A stretch of 64,000 nucleotides of DNA from Ryuthela nishihirai (lineage: Eukaryota > Arthropoda > Arachnida > Araneae > Heptathelidae), in NCBI GenBank assembly GCA_038380435.1, contig JAWZYU010000010.1, positions 40,520,135 to 40,584,134 on the forward strand, written 5' to 3'. This document shows positions 55,560-64,000 of the stretch, in pieces. A model generated the notes under the pieces. It was not told the origin of the DNA. It did not search any database and saw only the letters and a program-made list of their open reading frames with translations. The position numbers were made by a program, and so were the translations under genes. Numbering within the stretch: the first letter of the stretch is position 1; the number at the start of each line of letters is the position of its first letter.

Positions 55560-56280
55560 GCACACTATTCATAATTTTGGCCTCAATCCAACAGCAGATA
55601 ATGTTTTTACAAGTATTCCATTAGCAAGTTATCATTTAGAAGAGAACTTCGAAAGTTTTATTATAACTGTTATACCCTAAGACAGAATGATATTCCAATG
55701 GAGCTAAAACCATCTAAAAGTAATTTTCTTCAATGCCAATTCAGAAACAACTGAACATAGTGAGCTATACATGCAAAAATAAAAAATGTGCAATTTTATT
55801 GAGCACTATGCATTATGATTCCACTGTCAGTGATGATGCTAAAAATAAGCCAGAAATTATCTGATACTATAAATAAAATGAAAGGAACATCAACATTATG
55901 GATCCGATGGTATTTACATACACCTGCAAGAAGTAAACTATGGATTGGCCTGTGATGGTTTTCTTCACCATCGTTGATGTGGCAGCACCAAATGCATTTA
56001 TTGTTTTACCTCAAGAACATCCAAAACAATAAGTGATTCACAAATGTAGATATTTTTGCAAGACTTTGCATATATGGCATGATCCACTAACTCTACATTA
56101 CAGAAAGGTATTCTGGAGAATGTATAAGAAAATTTATCCCTATTTCTTGTCCTGCTACAGTTCAAACAAATACACCATCTAAGAGAAAATGGTGTTCAAT
56201 ATGTCCTTCAAATATTGATCATAAGAGTCCTTTGATTTGCACTAATTGTAAACAATATTAGTACTGATATATATATTTCT
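55560..56280 (+). pseudogene. Second, more decayed piggyBac-like relic
   Basis: On the + strand, in several frames: DNVFTSIPLASYHLEENFES (the DNFFTS catalytic block) at about 55596, ELKPSKSNF at about 55705, LLSTMHYDST-like text at about 55802, KPEII at about 55850, and WPVMVFFTIVDVAAPNAFIV-like text at about 55945. It ends with a cysteine-rich C-terminus KRKWCSICPSNIDHKSPLIC at about 56178. This is the usual order of the piggyBac C-terminal half. It differs clearly in sequence from the 44.1-kb element, so it is another family. No TTAA-flanked ends were found. Confidence 0.75.
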
Positions 56281-56734
56281 CCCCATTTTTATACACCTTT
56301 GGAACCTCAAAGATCCACACTATGTAAATGTATATATATATATATCTACTAAGCTATGCCCACTAAGGTTAACCAAAAAAGAGAGGTTTTCATTAATTTT
56401 CACAAGCATTTCAAAATTATGCAAATGTGGATGCAAATGATCTTATCTAAATAAGAATAATGATGATGCCAAATATTTTCATTTAGTAATGGTGATCATA
56501 ATGGTAGAAAGGTTGTTTATTTCATGGTACTTCAAAATTTCCATCAAACTGAAAAGGTAAACAATATTTATTAAACTAAACTATTTTTATAATAAATATA
56601 TAAATTCAAATGTGAATTAATATTTTTTTTAAATAAAGTTTCATATGTTATACTAGGAATGTCTGTGTTCATTTCTAGACTCCAATTTCAGAAACAAATG
56701 ACTTGAATCAAGTGTCCAGTGATGGGAATACTTA

Positions 56735-57110
56735 ATAGTTGTATTGCTTTACCTCTAAGAAGCACATTTTTGCACATAATGGGCTAAATGTCCAGGTCAC
56801 AAGAACCCTGAGGGCTCAGAAAAGGTTGGGGGAGGGGACCCACTGGACAGCTGTTAAGAGGCAGACGGTAGCTTCCCATCAAGACCATCCAGCTGTTCTT
56901 GAAAGTGCACAGGGTACAACTCTCCTGCACATGGGACCATGGTTTTACATCACACTTGATGGACAGTGGCCTTTCCAGGCCTACTGATGTCTCCAACTAA
57001 GAGGGCAAGGATTTTGCAGAGATTAATCTCAACACTAGCTCAGGTGTGATTTGAACCTGGGAACCAAGGATTAGGAGCCTGGCACATTACTGACTGAGCC
57101 ACACCATCAG
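56735..57110 (-). mobile_element. SINE-1, antisense, full length, diverged
   Basis: Flanked by GGAATACTTA (56725-56734) and GGAACACTTA (57111-57120), one mismatch. Body landmarks AGGTCACAAGAACCC, GGTTGGGGGAGGGGACCCAC and the head end GTGTGGCTCAGTCAGTAA on the - strand are kept. Confidence 0.85.
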
Positions 57111-57127
57111 GGAACACTTAGAGAAAA

Positions 57128-57300
57128 ATGTCTTACAATTGAAGCGTAAGGAATGTTGTCCAAAGTCTAAGAGTAATTAATAGTAACCTATAACATAGAG
57201 ATTTTAAGAGTCTGGAAAAAGCTGCAGCTTACTATAATAAAAGGCACAGTGGAAACTTGAATCAGGTAACATTAAGTTATGAAACTGACTCGGTGAAGAT
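57128..57300 (+). mobile_element. RTE-like LINE scrap
   Basis: AAGCGTAAGGAATGTTGTCC, then TAACATAGAGATTTTAAGAG, AGCTTACTATAATAAAAGGC and CTGACTCGGTG-like text are collinear with about 14437-14570 of the full LINE copy (linker after the endonuclease). Heavily diverged. Confidence 0.5.
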
Positions 57301-57883
57301 AAGGCACCATTCATCACTCTAGTCAGCACTATTACAACCATTACAATTAATGATAATGATGTATAGCAGCAAATGATTATTGGAGCAGTGAATGCAGTCC
57401 AGCCTCTAAGCCACTTGGCAATTAATCCTCATACATATTGATCGCCTCATCTGAATTTTTCTTTCACTTCTAGTTCAATTTAGGAAGGATTCACTATTGC
57501 CTATCTCCATATTAGGCGGCCTTCATGTTGTAATGTACATATGGTCACATCTAAGCCTGATCGACAATTGTATCTTTTATAACCACTAGCTTTGATATAC
57601 TGTCCTAGCACTGCATAAGGAGCAATTTCACACCCACCATCACTAAGTCCTACTATCCACTCTTACCCAAACCCATCTACCAACCCAGGCCATATCTAAG
57701 GTAGAGGGGTTTAATTAGTTTCATATATGTATGTGTTTTTATGCTATCGCACCCCAGTATCCATTTATTCAAATTTCTGATGGTTTTTCAGATGTTACAA
57801 TTGATTCATTGAGTTGAAATGTCTAACTCTGAAATGCAGGACTATCCAGATGGCAACATCCAGTCTGCCAATGCTAATAACCA
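57301..57883. other. Unrecognised
   Basis: Less AT-rich than its surroundings in places; no coding frame, TIR or family match recognised. Confidence 0.35.
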
Positions 57884-58000
57884 CAATAAATGTTTTGTGG
57901 AAAAAATTTCGCCAACATACGGGACTCGAACCTCTCCAGAAACATGCCAGAGATTCAAGTCCCATATGTCGGTGAAATTTTTTCCACAAAACATTTATTG
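57884..58000. repeat. Long hairpin with a tRNA B-box-like arm
   Basis: Left arm 57884-57936 (CAATAAATGTTTTGTGGAAA, then ATTTCGCCAACATACGGGAC and TCGAACC). Right arm 57949-58000 is its inverted copy with few mismatches; the loop is about 12 bases. The GGGACTCGAACC text in the arms reads as an inverted tRNA T-arm (GGTTCGAGTCCC), so the hairpin may derive from SINE heads or be a small foldback element. Confidence 0.85.
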
Positions 58001-59997
58001 ATTTATTGATGTTAAAATGTCACCCAAGTAACACTGTGATTGTCAACTATGTTTAATAACCAGAAGTAAATTTCCTTTGGAAAAGGTAATTTCATTAAAA
58101 ATTTTAGAAAAAAAAGAGTTATAATTTGTCATAATTGGGTGGTAAAACAAGAAATTTTACTGCTTTTTGCAGGAAAAAAAAAAAAACAAGAAAAAAATAC
58201 TAATTTAGTTTCCCAAGAAATTAAATTTCACTTGAATAAAGTCTATCACTAACATCAAACTATTCAAATTGAAACTTTATATATTTGAATATTTGCTATA
58301 ATGACTTCATAGTCATTATAGCAAATTGCAAAGCATATTGCAATGTTTGAACTTTTTATCCAAATATTTCGTTCCATTTTCTTTTTTCAAAAGATATAGT
58401 CCATAAGTCCTAAAAACATGCCTAAATTTTTAGTGATTTCTGTTTTAGTTGATCTGATAAAGGCCTGGAATCTAACTAACCTGTTGAAAAAGTGGGTTAG
58501 ACTTGTACTTTTGAAATAATCCATTAAACTTCTGTCTGGTGTGGCAATTATTGATTTATTGTATATATATATATAAATGTTTGTTCAGCAATGTGGTAAG
58601 AGACATTTAGAAAAGAATATGTTACCACACTTCTTAAGCATATAAGCCCATTTAAATATTAGTAAATAAGAATGAAGAGATGAAATGTAAAACTCAAATG
58701 AGCCTTAAATGGCATAGTGGTTAGGCAGTTTGCGACTGTTCCAGCAAGGCAAACTTTGTGTGTTGTGTTAGCTCTAACTAAGGCAGTGATCAGCAATGAC
58801 TTCGGTCTTAGGAGGCATGTCCTTGTATGAGAAGGCCTGTAAAAGCTAGGAGTAGCTTCTAGGATTCTTCTCTGTCCTATATGTCGCAAATCAAAAAAAA
58901 ATATATCACTTCTTAGATTACATAATTACTAAATTATAACCACTTGGTAGGAAAGATAAGAATTACTGAGGAAAATTATCTGCTGCTGCTTTATCAAAAG
59001 CATGAATAGCTTTTGATTGACCCTACCTTGAATTTCCACGAGTGCCTAGACGTCTCGGTTTTACTGATGGAAAGATATGTTTCATCACTTTTCCAAAATC
59101 AGCAGCACACAATGGTTCTATATTATTACCTTCACAGAACTCTCTATAAAGTAAAAAGCATCAAAGTCAATAATGATCTTATATATATGTATATGCATCT
59201 ATTTAATATAATTCTAAACAAATTAGACTAGTAAATGGCAAATATCAAATTATTAGAGTACGTTGAATCTTGTTGAATATAGAAACCATGCATTTAAATT
59301 AGAATAAAAGATGGCACAGTATCAGCATAATTTTAGCATAACTTTATAAAATCCAAGTGAGATATATTCAAATCTAAATCACACGCATTATTAATAAAAA
59401 TTTTAAAGATGAAAAAAATTTTCCATGTGTAGAGCAACAATTAAAAATTACATACATCTGACTTGATCATGCAATTTACTCATATTTATTATTGATAAAG
59501 ATTGCAGACCATTTATCTACATTATTACAGTTCACTTATCAATTATTTTCCATTTTTCATAAATCCATTTAGTTACCATTCAAAGCATTTTACATCAAAT
59601 GTAAATTACATATCTAAGGCAATACACAGTATACATTGCATAATGTGATTACATTTGTAAATCCTATTTTGATTCTGCTAAATGGCAATTCTAATAATCA
59701 AAAATTGATGGGGTGGTATCTGACTAAACAACAGTGCAAATACTTATATTTTATAACATTGCATTTAATAATCAAACTGTCAAGAAACGTAATTTTTCAA
59801 CTTCTGATGAACTATAAGACCAATGCCTCATACTGAGATCTGTAATGATCTTGAAAAATTTTGATTCCTTAATAATGTGGTTGAATTAGTAATGTAGTGT
59901 TAAGAAGTAGAAAAATTAATTTTATGTTCTGCAAATTTAAGTTTGGATGAAATGTACAACTGTCTAACAGCATGACAATTTTCTTCCTTTTCACTCA
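58001..59997. other. AT-rich; one possible tRNA-like A box
   Basis: No gene. At about 58711 TGGCATAGTGGTTAGGC resembles a polymerase III A box, followed by moderately GC-rich sequence to about 58880. I could not find a B box, so a third SINE family here is only a possibility. Confidence 0.35.
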
Positions 59998-60376
59998 GGG
60001 CAGAGGTTAACTCAACCTAATGGTAGCATGCCAGGCTCAAAATCTGCTGTTCCCAGGTTTCAGTCCCAACTGATTGATCTGAGATTTATCTCCCTAAACT
60101 TTCACCCTGCCCTTAGTCAGAAAGGAGACACCAATGGGCTGGAAAGGCCATTGTGTCAGATGGGACATAAAATTGAGGCACGTGCAATAGAGCCATACCC
60201 TGTATAAATTAAAGAACATGCTGGATGGCCTTGATAGGAGACTACCATCTATCTTCTAACAGCTGTCCAGTGAATACCCTTCCCCCAACCATCTCTGAGC
60301 CTTTGAGGTCTTTGTGACCTGGCTATTTAGCCCATTGGTGCAAAGAAGTTCTTCTCAGAGATAAAACAAACCAACT
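59998..60376 (+). mobile_element. SINE-1, sense, full length, old
   Basis: GGGCAGAGGTTAACTCAACC (decayed A box), GCTCAAAATCTGCTGTTCCC, then GAGATTTATCTCCCTAAACT, AATTAAAGAACATGCTGGAT and the tail GAGATAAAACAAACCAAC. Strongly diverged but collinear over its whole length. Confidence 0.85.
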
Positions 60377-60767
60377 TTCTTACTCATAATTGCCTGTTCT
60401 GGTCATGCAAGTAGCCTTCAAAAGACTGTTGCTGTAACCCAACTATTCTGATTTCTGGTGTACTGAACAAGAAAGAGCTTTACACTTTTTAAACATATTT
60501 AAAATACATTTTTTACTGTAACAGGAATTTCATATTCAAATCATATATAGGTCAAATCTATTACTTCTCAATATATGACAAGTTTTATTTTATTTTAAGC
60601 AATAATAAGCAAAACATAATTACTTACATTGCTATACTGCTTTTTTTTAATCTATCTCCCTATTGCTTTTCACTTGTCATTTGTCAATTTATCAATTAGT
60701 GGATTTGTCAAAACAGTTGTTTCCATATCTTTCAAATGCAATATAAAAACTTTATGATTTCTGTGTT

Positions 60768-61310
60768 AAATGAAAGTTTGTGAAGTGGGGAATGTCAGAC
60801 TTAAAAATCCCCTCCCTCCAAATAAGGGTAAATATAAAAACAATTGTTCTGCTATATCTTCAGAACAAAAGGGCCAAAAGTAATGGGCTATGCATCAAAC
60901 GAAAGCTTATGACATGGGGAGTGTCACAGGTCAAAAAAAAAAAAAAAATTCCCCATGCTTTCTTACCCCCTTAAAAAGTGGGATAATGAGAAAAAATGTT
61001 CTACTATATTTTTCAAAAACAAGTTGTATGTTAAATGAAAGCTTGTGATGTGGGGATTGCTGTGTGTAATTAAAAATATACCCCCACTGCTTTCTTCCCC
61101 TCTAAAAAAGAGGATATTGGAAAGTCATTCTTTTACTATATCTTTAGAAATGGAGGTCCCACAGTTATGAGTAAGGTAACAAATGAAAGCACATAAGAGA
61201 CTGTCATAGACTACTCCAAATTATGCCCCCACTACTTCCCCCCTTAAAAAAAGGGATGTTAATTTCACAGGGGTTGACATTAACAAGTTATATCTCAAAT
61301 TAAAGCTTTT
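60768..61310. repeat. Diverged tandem repeat, four units of about 135-145 bases
   Basis: Recurring order: AAATGAAAGYTTRTGA..TGGGGA, CCCCC..GCTTTCTT, CCCTTAAAAAGWGG, GTTCTACTATATYTTTM. Units start near 60768, 60897, 61034 and 61180. A further partial unit (AAATGAAAGTTTATGACAGT) reappears at about 61628 after a SINE-2 insertion. No open frame is kept through the units. Confidence 0.75.
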
Positions 61311-61334
61311 TACATCTAAAAATAAAGTTAGCCA

Positions 61335-61545
61335 CCATTCCATGGTCCAGTGATCAGTACACTTGGTTATTGATCAAAGGGACCTGGGTTCAAGTTCCAA
61401 GTAAGGCATGGATGTTTGTGTTTCTTTTCTGCTGCAGTCCCACCATCCTCAAAGACCTTATACTATGGTGTATAAACTGACAAGTTCCTGTCAGAACTCT
61501 GTGGCAAGCAGCTGCTTGAGAGGATATTTAATTAAAACAAAAACA
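61335..61545 (+). mobile_element. SINE-2, sense, within the tandem repeat
   Basis: CCAGTGATCAGTACACTTGG, TTATTGATCAAAGGGACCTG, GGTTCAAGTTCC (decayed B box), then ACTGACAAGTTCCTGTCAGA and GGCAAGCAGCTGCTTGAGAG. It separates the last tandem unit from its neighbours. Confidence 0.88.
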
Positions 61546-61713
61546 TCTCCAATGTCATGGGCTACCTCAAACATGATACTAAATAAAGGGAAGGAAAAAT
61601 GTGGTTGATGTTTATAAGTCATATATGAAATGAAAGTTTATGACAGTAGGATTTTTTAGTGGCAAAAACATTAATAAACTAAGAAATTTAAAATATATAC
61701 CTATCTTCTACTA

Positions 61714-61907
61714 TGCACTTTAAAAAGTAGAAAATAAACCTAAAACATATAGATGGTGCAACCAGTCACTGAATTTATAGTCAATTAAAAAGATAGGGTG
61801 CCAACTTAACTATTCAATGAGATCGCTGGCACTCTATCTTCCTCTAAAGTGAATATGAATTCAGTGATTGATTACACCATAGATATATTTTATGTTTATT
61901 TTCTACA
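61714..61907. mobile_element. Foldback (palindromic) element, copy 2
   Basis: Same family as 7391-7592: TAAAAAGTAGAAAATAAACC, ATGGTGCAACCAGTCACTG, a GATAGGGTGCC core, then the inverted half ATTCAGTGATTGATTACACC and TTATGTTTATTTTCTACAG. More diverged than copy 1. Flanked on the right by further inverted repeats. Confidence 0.85.
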
Positions 61908-61908
61908 G

Positions 61909-62314
61909 TAATAAAGTATCACAGGAAGATGTACACAAGGAACACTTGAAATAATTAGCTGAAAAAAATTGGTAGCCCTAAGTGGTATTCGAACCCATGT
62001 CTCCCAGAAGTGTTGTTTCTTGTTTACAGGATATTTTCCTGTGATACTTTATTACCAAATTATTTATATAACACTATGAGCGTGAGTGACAAATATTACT
62101 ACCATTATATGTGACAGCTTGGCTGCTCAATTCCTGACATAGGTGGTGCCACTGGCAAATCGGCAAAAATGCAAGAATGCTTATGTCACATTGTTGAAGA
62201 AAAGGGTTAGTCTCTGGTGGTCTAATGCCTGGCATGCTTCTGGGAGACACGAGATTGAATCCCATTAAGGGCAACCAATTTTTTCCACCGAATTATTTCA
62301 AGTGCTTATTTTCT
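61909..62314. repeat. Two further inverted repeats, overlapping in layout
   Basis: Pair 1: TAATAAAGTATCACAGGAA (61909) and TTCCTGTGATACTTTATTA (62037), a perfect inverted match of 19 bases. Pair 2: CACTTGAAATAATTAGCTGA through GTCTCCCAGAAG (61943-62013) and TTCTGGGAGACAC through GAATTATTTCAAGTGC (62238-62314), imperfect, about 70 bases each. The second arm of pair 1 lies inside the spacer of pair 2. Pair 2 contains TTCGAACCC/GGGATTCAATC text like a tRNA T-arm. Confidence 0.8.
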
Positions 62315-62332
62315 ACTTTTTAGATAACACCA

Positions 62333-62368
62333 ATCCAATATTCTCAGACAATTCTGAGAATATTGGAT
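62333..62368. repeat. Perfect 16-bp hairpin
   Basis: ATCCAATATTCTCAGA (62333-62348), loop CAAT, TCTGAGAATATTGGAT (62353-62368). It lies about 90 bases before the endonuclease start of the LINE copy at 62457. The role is unknown. Confidence 0.9.
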
Positions 62369-62456
62369 ACCGAATGCCCCCTATTCACTAAACAGTCCTC
62401 TGCGGCAGTTAAGCTGAATAGAAATTCATCATTCGCTCACTCTTCTAAGTGCTGAG

Positions 62457-63138
62457 ATGGTCACACTCCTACAATGGAATTATCGTAGATTCCAGAAGAA
62501 TATTGACGACATCAAGGCACTCCTTCAGGCACACCAGTGCATCTGTGTGTGCCTACAGGAGACATACTTGCAGCCAGTCACAGATCTCACGATCCAGCAC
62601 TTTTCACTAGTTCGCCAGGACCAGGATGGAGATCGTCCAGCTCACGGGGGTGTCGCCATCCTCATGAGCAATCATTCCCCATTTCAGGTCATACCCCTCG
62701 CCACCAACTTAGAGGCGGTAGCCATCCACCTCTTCGTGGGGTTCTTGCTGACTGTCTGCTTTGTACATCTTCCATCTGGAACCATTGTCTTCCAGGAAGA
62801 CCTCGATGATCTTTTCTCGCAGATGCCGTCCCCCTTCCTCATAATTGGGGACTTCAACAGACAGTCCACTTTGGGGCAGTGCTGACACCAAGGGGAGGGG
62901 TGGGGTCCTTTGAGCAGTGGCTCCTAGATCCTTCTCTCTCCCTGTTGAACACCGGTGTCGGTACTTACTTTTACTCCCCAACCCGCACATTCACTGCCAT
63001 TGACCATCTGCACCTCCTCGATTCTTCCACTCTTTACATGGAAGGTCGAGAACAACCCTTATAGAAGCGATCACATCTCTGTGGGGTGTACCATCTCCCG
63101 TGAGGGGTCTTGCAGCACTTCACGCGCCTCACGGTGTG
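62457..63138 (+). pseudogene. I-superfamily LINE, endonuclease part, sense
   Basis: A clean open frame from ATG at 62457: MVTLLQWNYRRFQKNIDDIK, the VCLQETYLQP block (catalytic Glu), GGVAILMSNH and IIGDFNRQSTLGQC (GDFN block). After a frameshift near 62882, LLDPSLSLLNTGVG and FYSPTRTFTAID follow. It is the same family as the - strand copy at 7.7-12.2 kb but reaches the true N-terminus of the second ORF. It ends at about 63138, where sequence switches to the inverted 3' UTR of the same family. Confidence 0.85.
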
Positions 63139-64000
63139 AACTATTAAAACATAAAAACACAAAAACAGTGGTTAAAATAGAGCCATCGGTTAAAAGATGT
63201 CCGAGTGTAAGGGGCTCGGATGTAAAATCATGGAAGTTAAAAAACATACGTCATTCAAAGTTAAAAGCAAGGCATGAGACTAAAATATGTTTAATAGTTA
63301 AAACGATGTTGCAAAACTCACACTTAGGTTCGTTGTCCACCCATAGAAGAAACGAATGACCTAAGCAGAGCCGAGCAAGTACAACTTCTTCCTTGCGATT
63401 CTTGCGGTAAAATGAATGCCATGGTTTGATGAGAGGTTTGATCTCAAAGAGCTTGTTGGTAAGCTGTTCTGACCAAGATCACTGCTACTGTGCCTGGAGC
63501 TCGATGGTAAAATGCTGCTGGAAATCCATATATGGAACTTGCAACAGAAAGCCATGACAGGCTAACTTGACAGCAGCATCTGCCAAATCATTGCCCCTGA
63601 TTCTGACGTGACTGGGTACCCAACAGAAATGGATGGTGGTTGCAGCTGCCAGACAATGTAGCTGCTGGCGGATCTTAGAAAGAACTAGGTGAGGCCGATG
63701 CCTCACCAAGATCAAAGCTTGTAGCAAACTAAGTGAGTCGGTGTAAAGCACACACCGACGATGATGCTTAGCCATCACGTGGTACAAGATGAGACTAATA
63801 GCATGCAACTCTGCAGTGAAGATCGAACACTGCAGTGGGATCTGGTCTGCAATGATTACATCACAGCAGACCATGGCTGATCCCACTGATGTGCCAGAAT
63901 TCGAGCCATCTGTGAAGACATGCAAGAAGTCTGGATACTCAGTACAATGCTGGCAAAGAGTTGCCGGTACACACAGTCAGGTGTAAAGGCCTTCCCTGTC
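63139..64000 (-). mobile_element. I-superfamily LINE, 3' part, antisense, runs off the window
   Basis: Reads on the - strand from the window edge through RNase H into the 3' UTR, collinear with about 7990-8880. Landmarks are GTCCGAGTGTAAGGGGCTCGG and CACACTTAGGTTCG-like text on the + strand. It stops short of the terminal hairpin and CCAA tail, where it abuts the sense endonuclease fragment tail-to-tail. Confidence 0.88.
63485..63925 (-). pseudogene. LINE RNase H domain, second copy
   Basis: Open frame with FTDGSNSG (Asp), FTAELHAISLI (Glu), YTDSLSLLQAL (Asp) and WVPSHVRIRGNDLADAAVK, in which the usual GH before the loop is SH. The CCHC knuckle region lies further on but is out of frame. It is part of the antisense LINE fragment. 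Confidence 0.85.

Noticed and set aside
56331..56344. TA microsatellite as a regulatory or origin element
   Set aside because: A short simple repeat in AT-rich DNA with no other supporting signal.
62457..64000. Twin-priming 5' inversion of a LINE
   Set aside because: The inverted 5' piece lies beyond the 3' end of the antisense part and not upstream of it, which twin priming does not produce.

Overview
This is an AT-rich animal nuclear segment with long introns, sparse coding exons and many interspersed repeats. The LINE types, the (CCAA)n LINE tail, the tRNA-derived SINEs and an RFX7-type gene suggest an arthropod. A chelicerate (spider, scorpion or horseshoe crab grade) is my best guess, but the sequence alone does not prove it. 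No prokaryotic gene organisation, CRISPR array or operon is present.

Host genes. (1) On the + strand, positions 1-1978 hold the last three coding exons of a gene that enters from the left. The exons are phase-compatible and encode a tyrosine-rich C-terminal tail with several YxxL/I/V motifs. (2) On the - strand, three exons of an RFX5/RFX7-family transcription factor lie at 51904-51820, 39742-39538 and 28357-24993, separated by introns of about 12 kb and 11 kb. The first ends the RFX DNA-binding domain and carries a PxLPxI ankyrin-binding motif. The second is the helical segment that follows it in RFX5/RFX7. The third is one 3.4-kb terminal exon. The 5' exons that encode most of the DNA-binding domain were not found and probably lie to the right. 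(3) A decayed copy of a multi-copy arthropod protein family (cc8K15.2-like, from memory) is split at 13.03/16.62 kb by a LINE.

Mobile DNA. Everything else recognisable is transposon-derived. There are two LINE families. One is RTE-like: a nearly intact copy at 13.06-16.62 kb with one frameshift, a decayed copy at 32.1-34.9 kb and small scraps. The other is I-superfamily with an RNase H: 7.7-12.2 kb with an internal duplication, and a rearranged copy at 62.4-64.0 kb. There are two tRNA-derived SINE families: about ten copies of SINE-1, whose 3' tail resembles the I-like LINE tail, and seven of SINE-2. The DNA transposons are a piggyBac-like element with clean TTAA sites (44.1-46.3 kb), a second piggyBac relic (55.6-56.3 kb), several Tc1/mariner elements with recognisable TIRs, two hAT-type non-autonomous elements with 8-bp target duplications (one carrying a long minisatellite), and several foldback (palindromic) elements.

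Layout: 0-3 kb gene tail; 3-7.6 kb hAT, SINE and foldback; 7.7-17 kb nested LINEs; 18-25 kb AT-rich flank and probable 3' UTR of the RFX gene; 25-52 kb RFX gene with repeat-filled introns; 52-64 kb upstream intron or flank packed with DNA transposons, foldbacks and LINE pieces. I found no convincing new biological system. The most distinctive items are the PxLPxI-bearing RFX7 homologue, the minisatellite-bearing hAT element, the clustered foldbacks at 61.7-62.4 kb and the probable LINE/SINE partnership.
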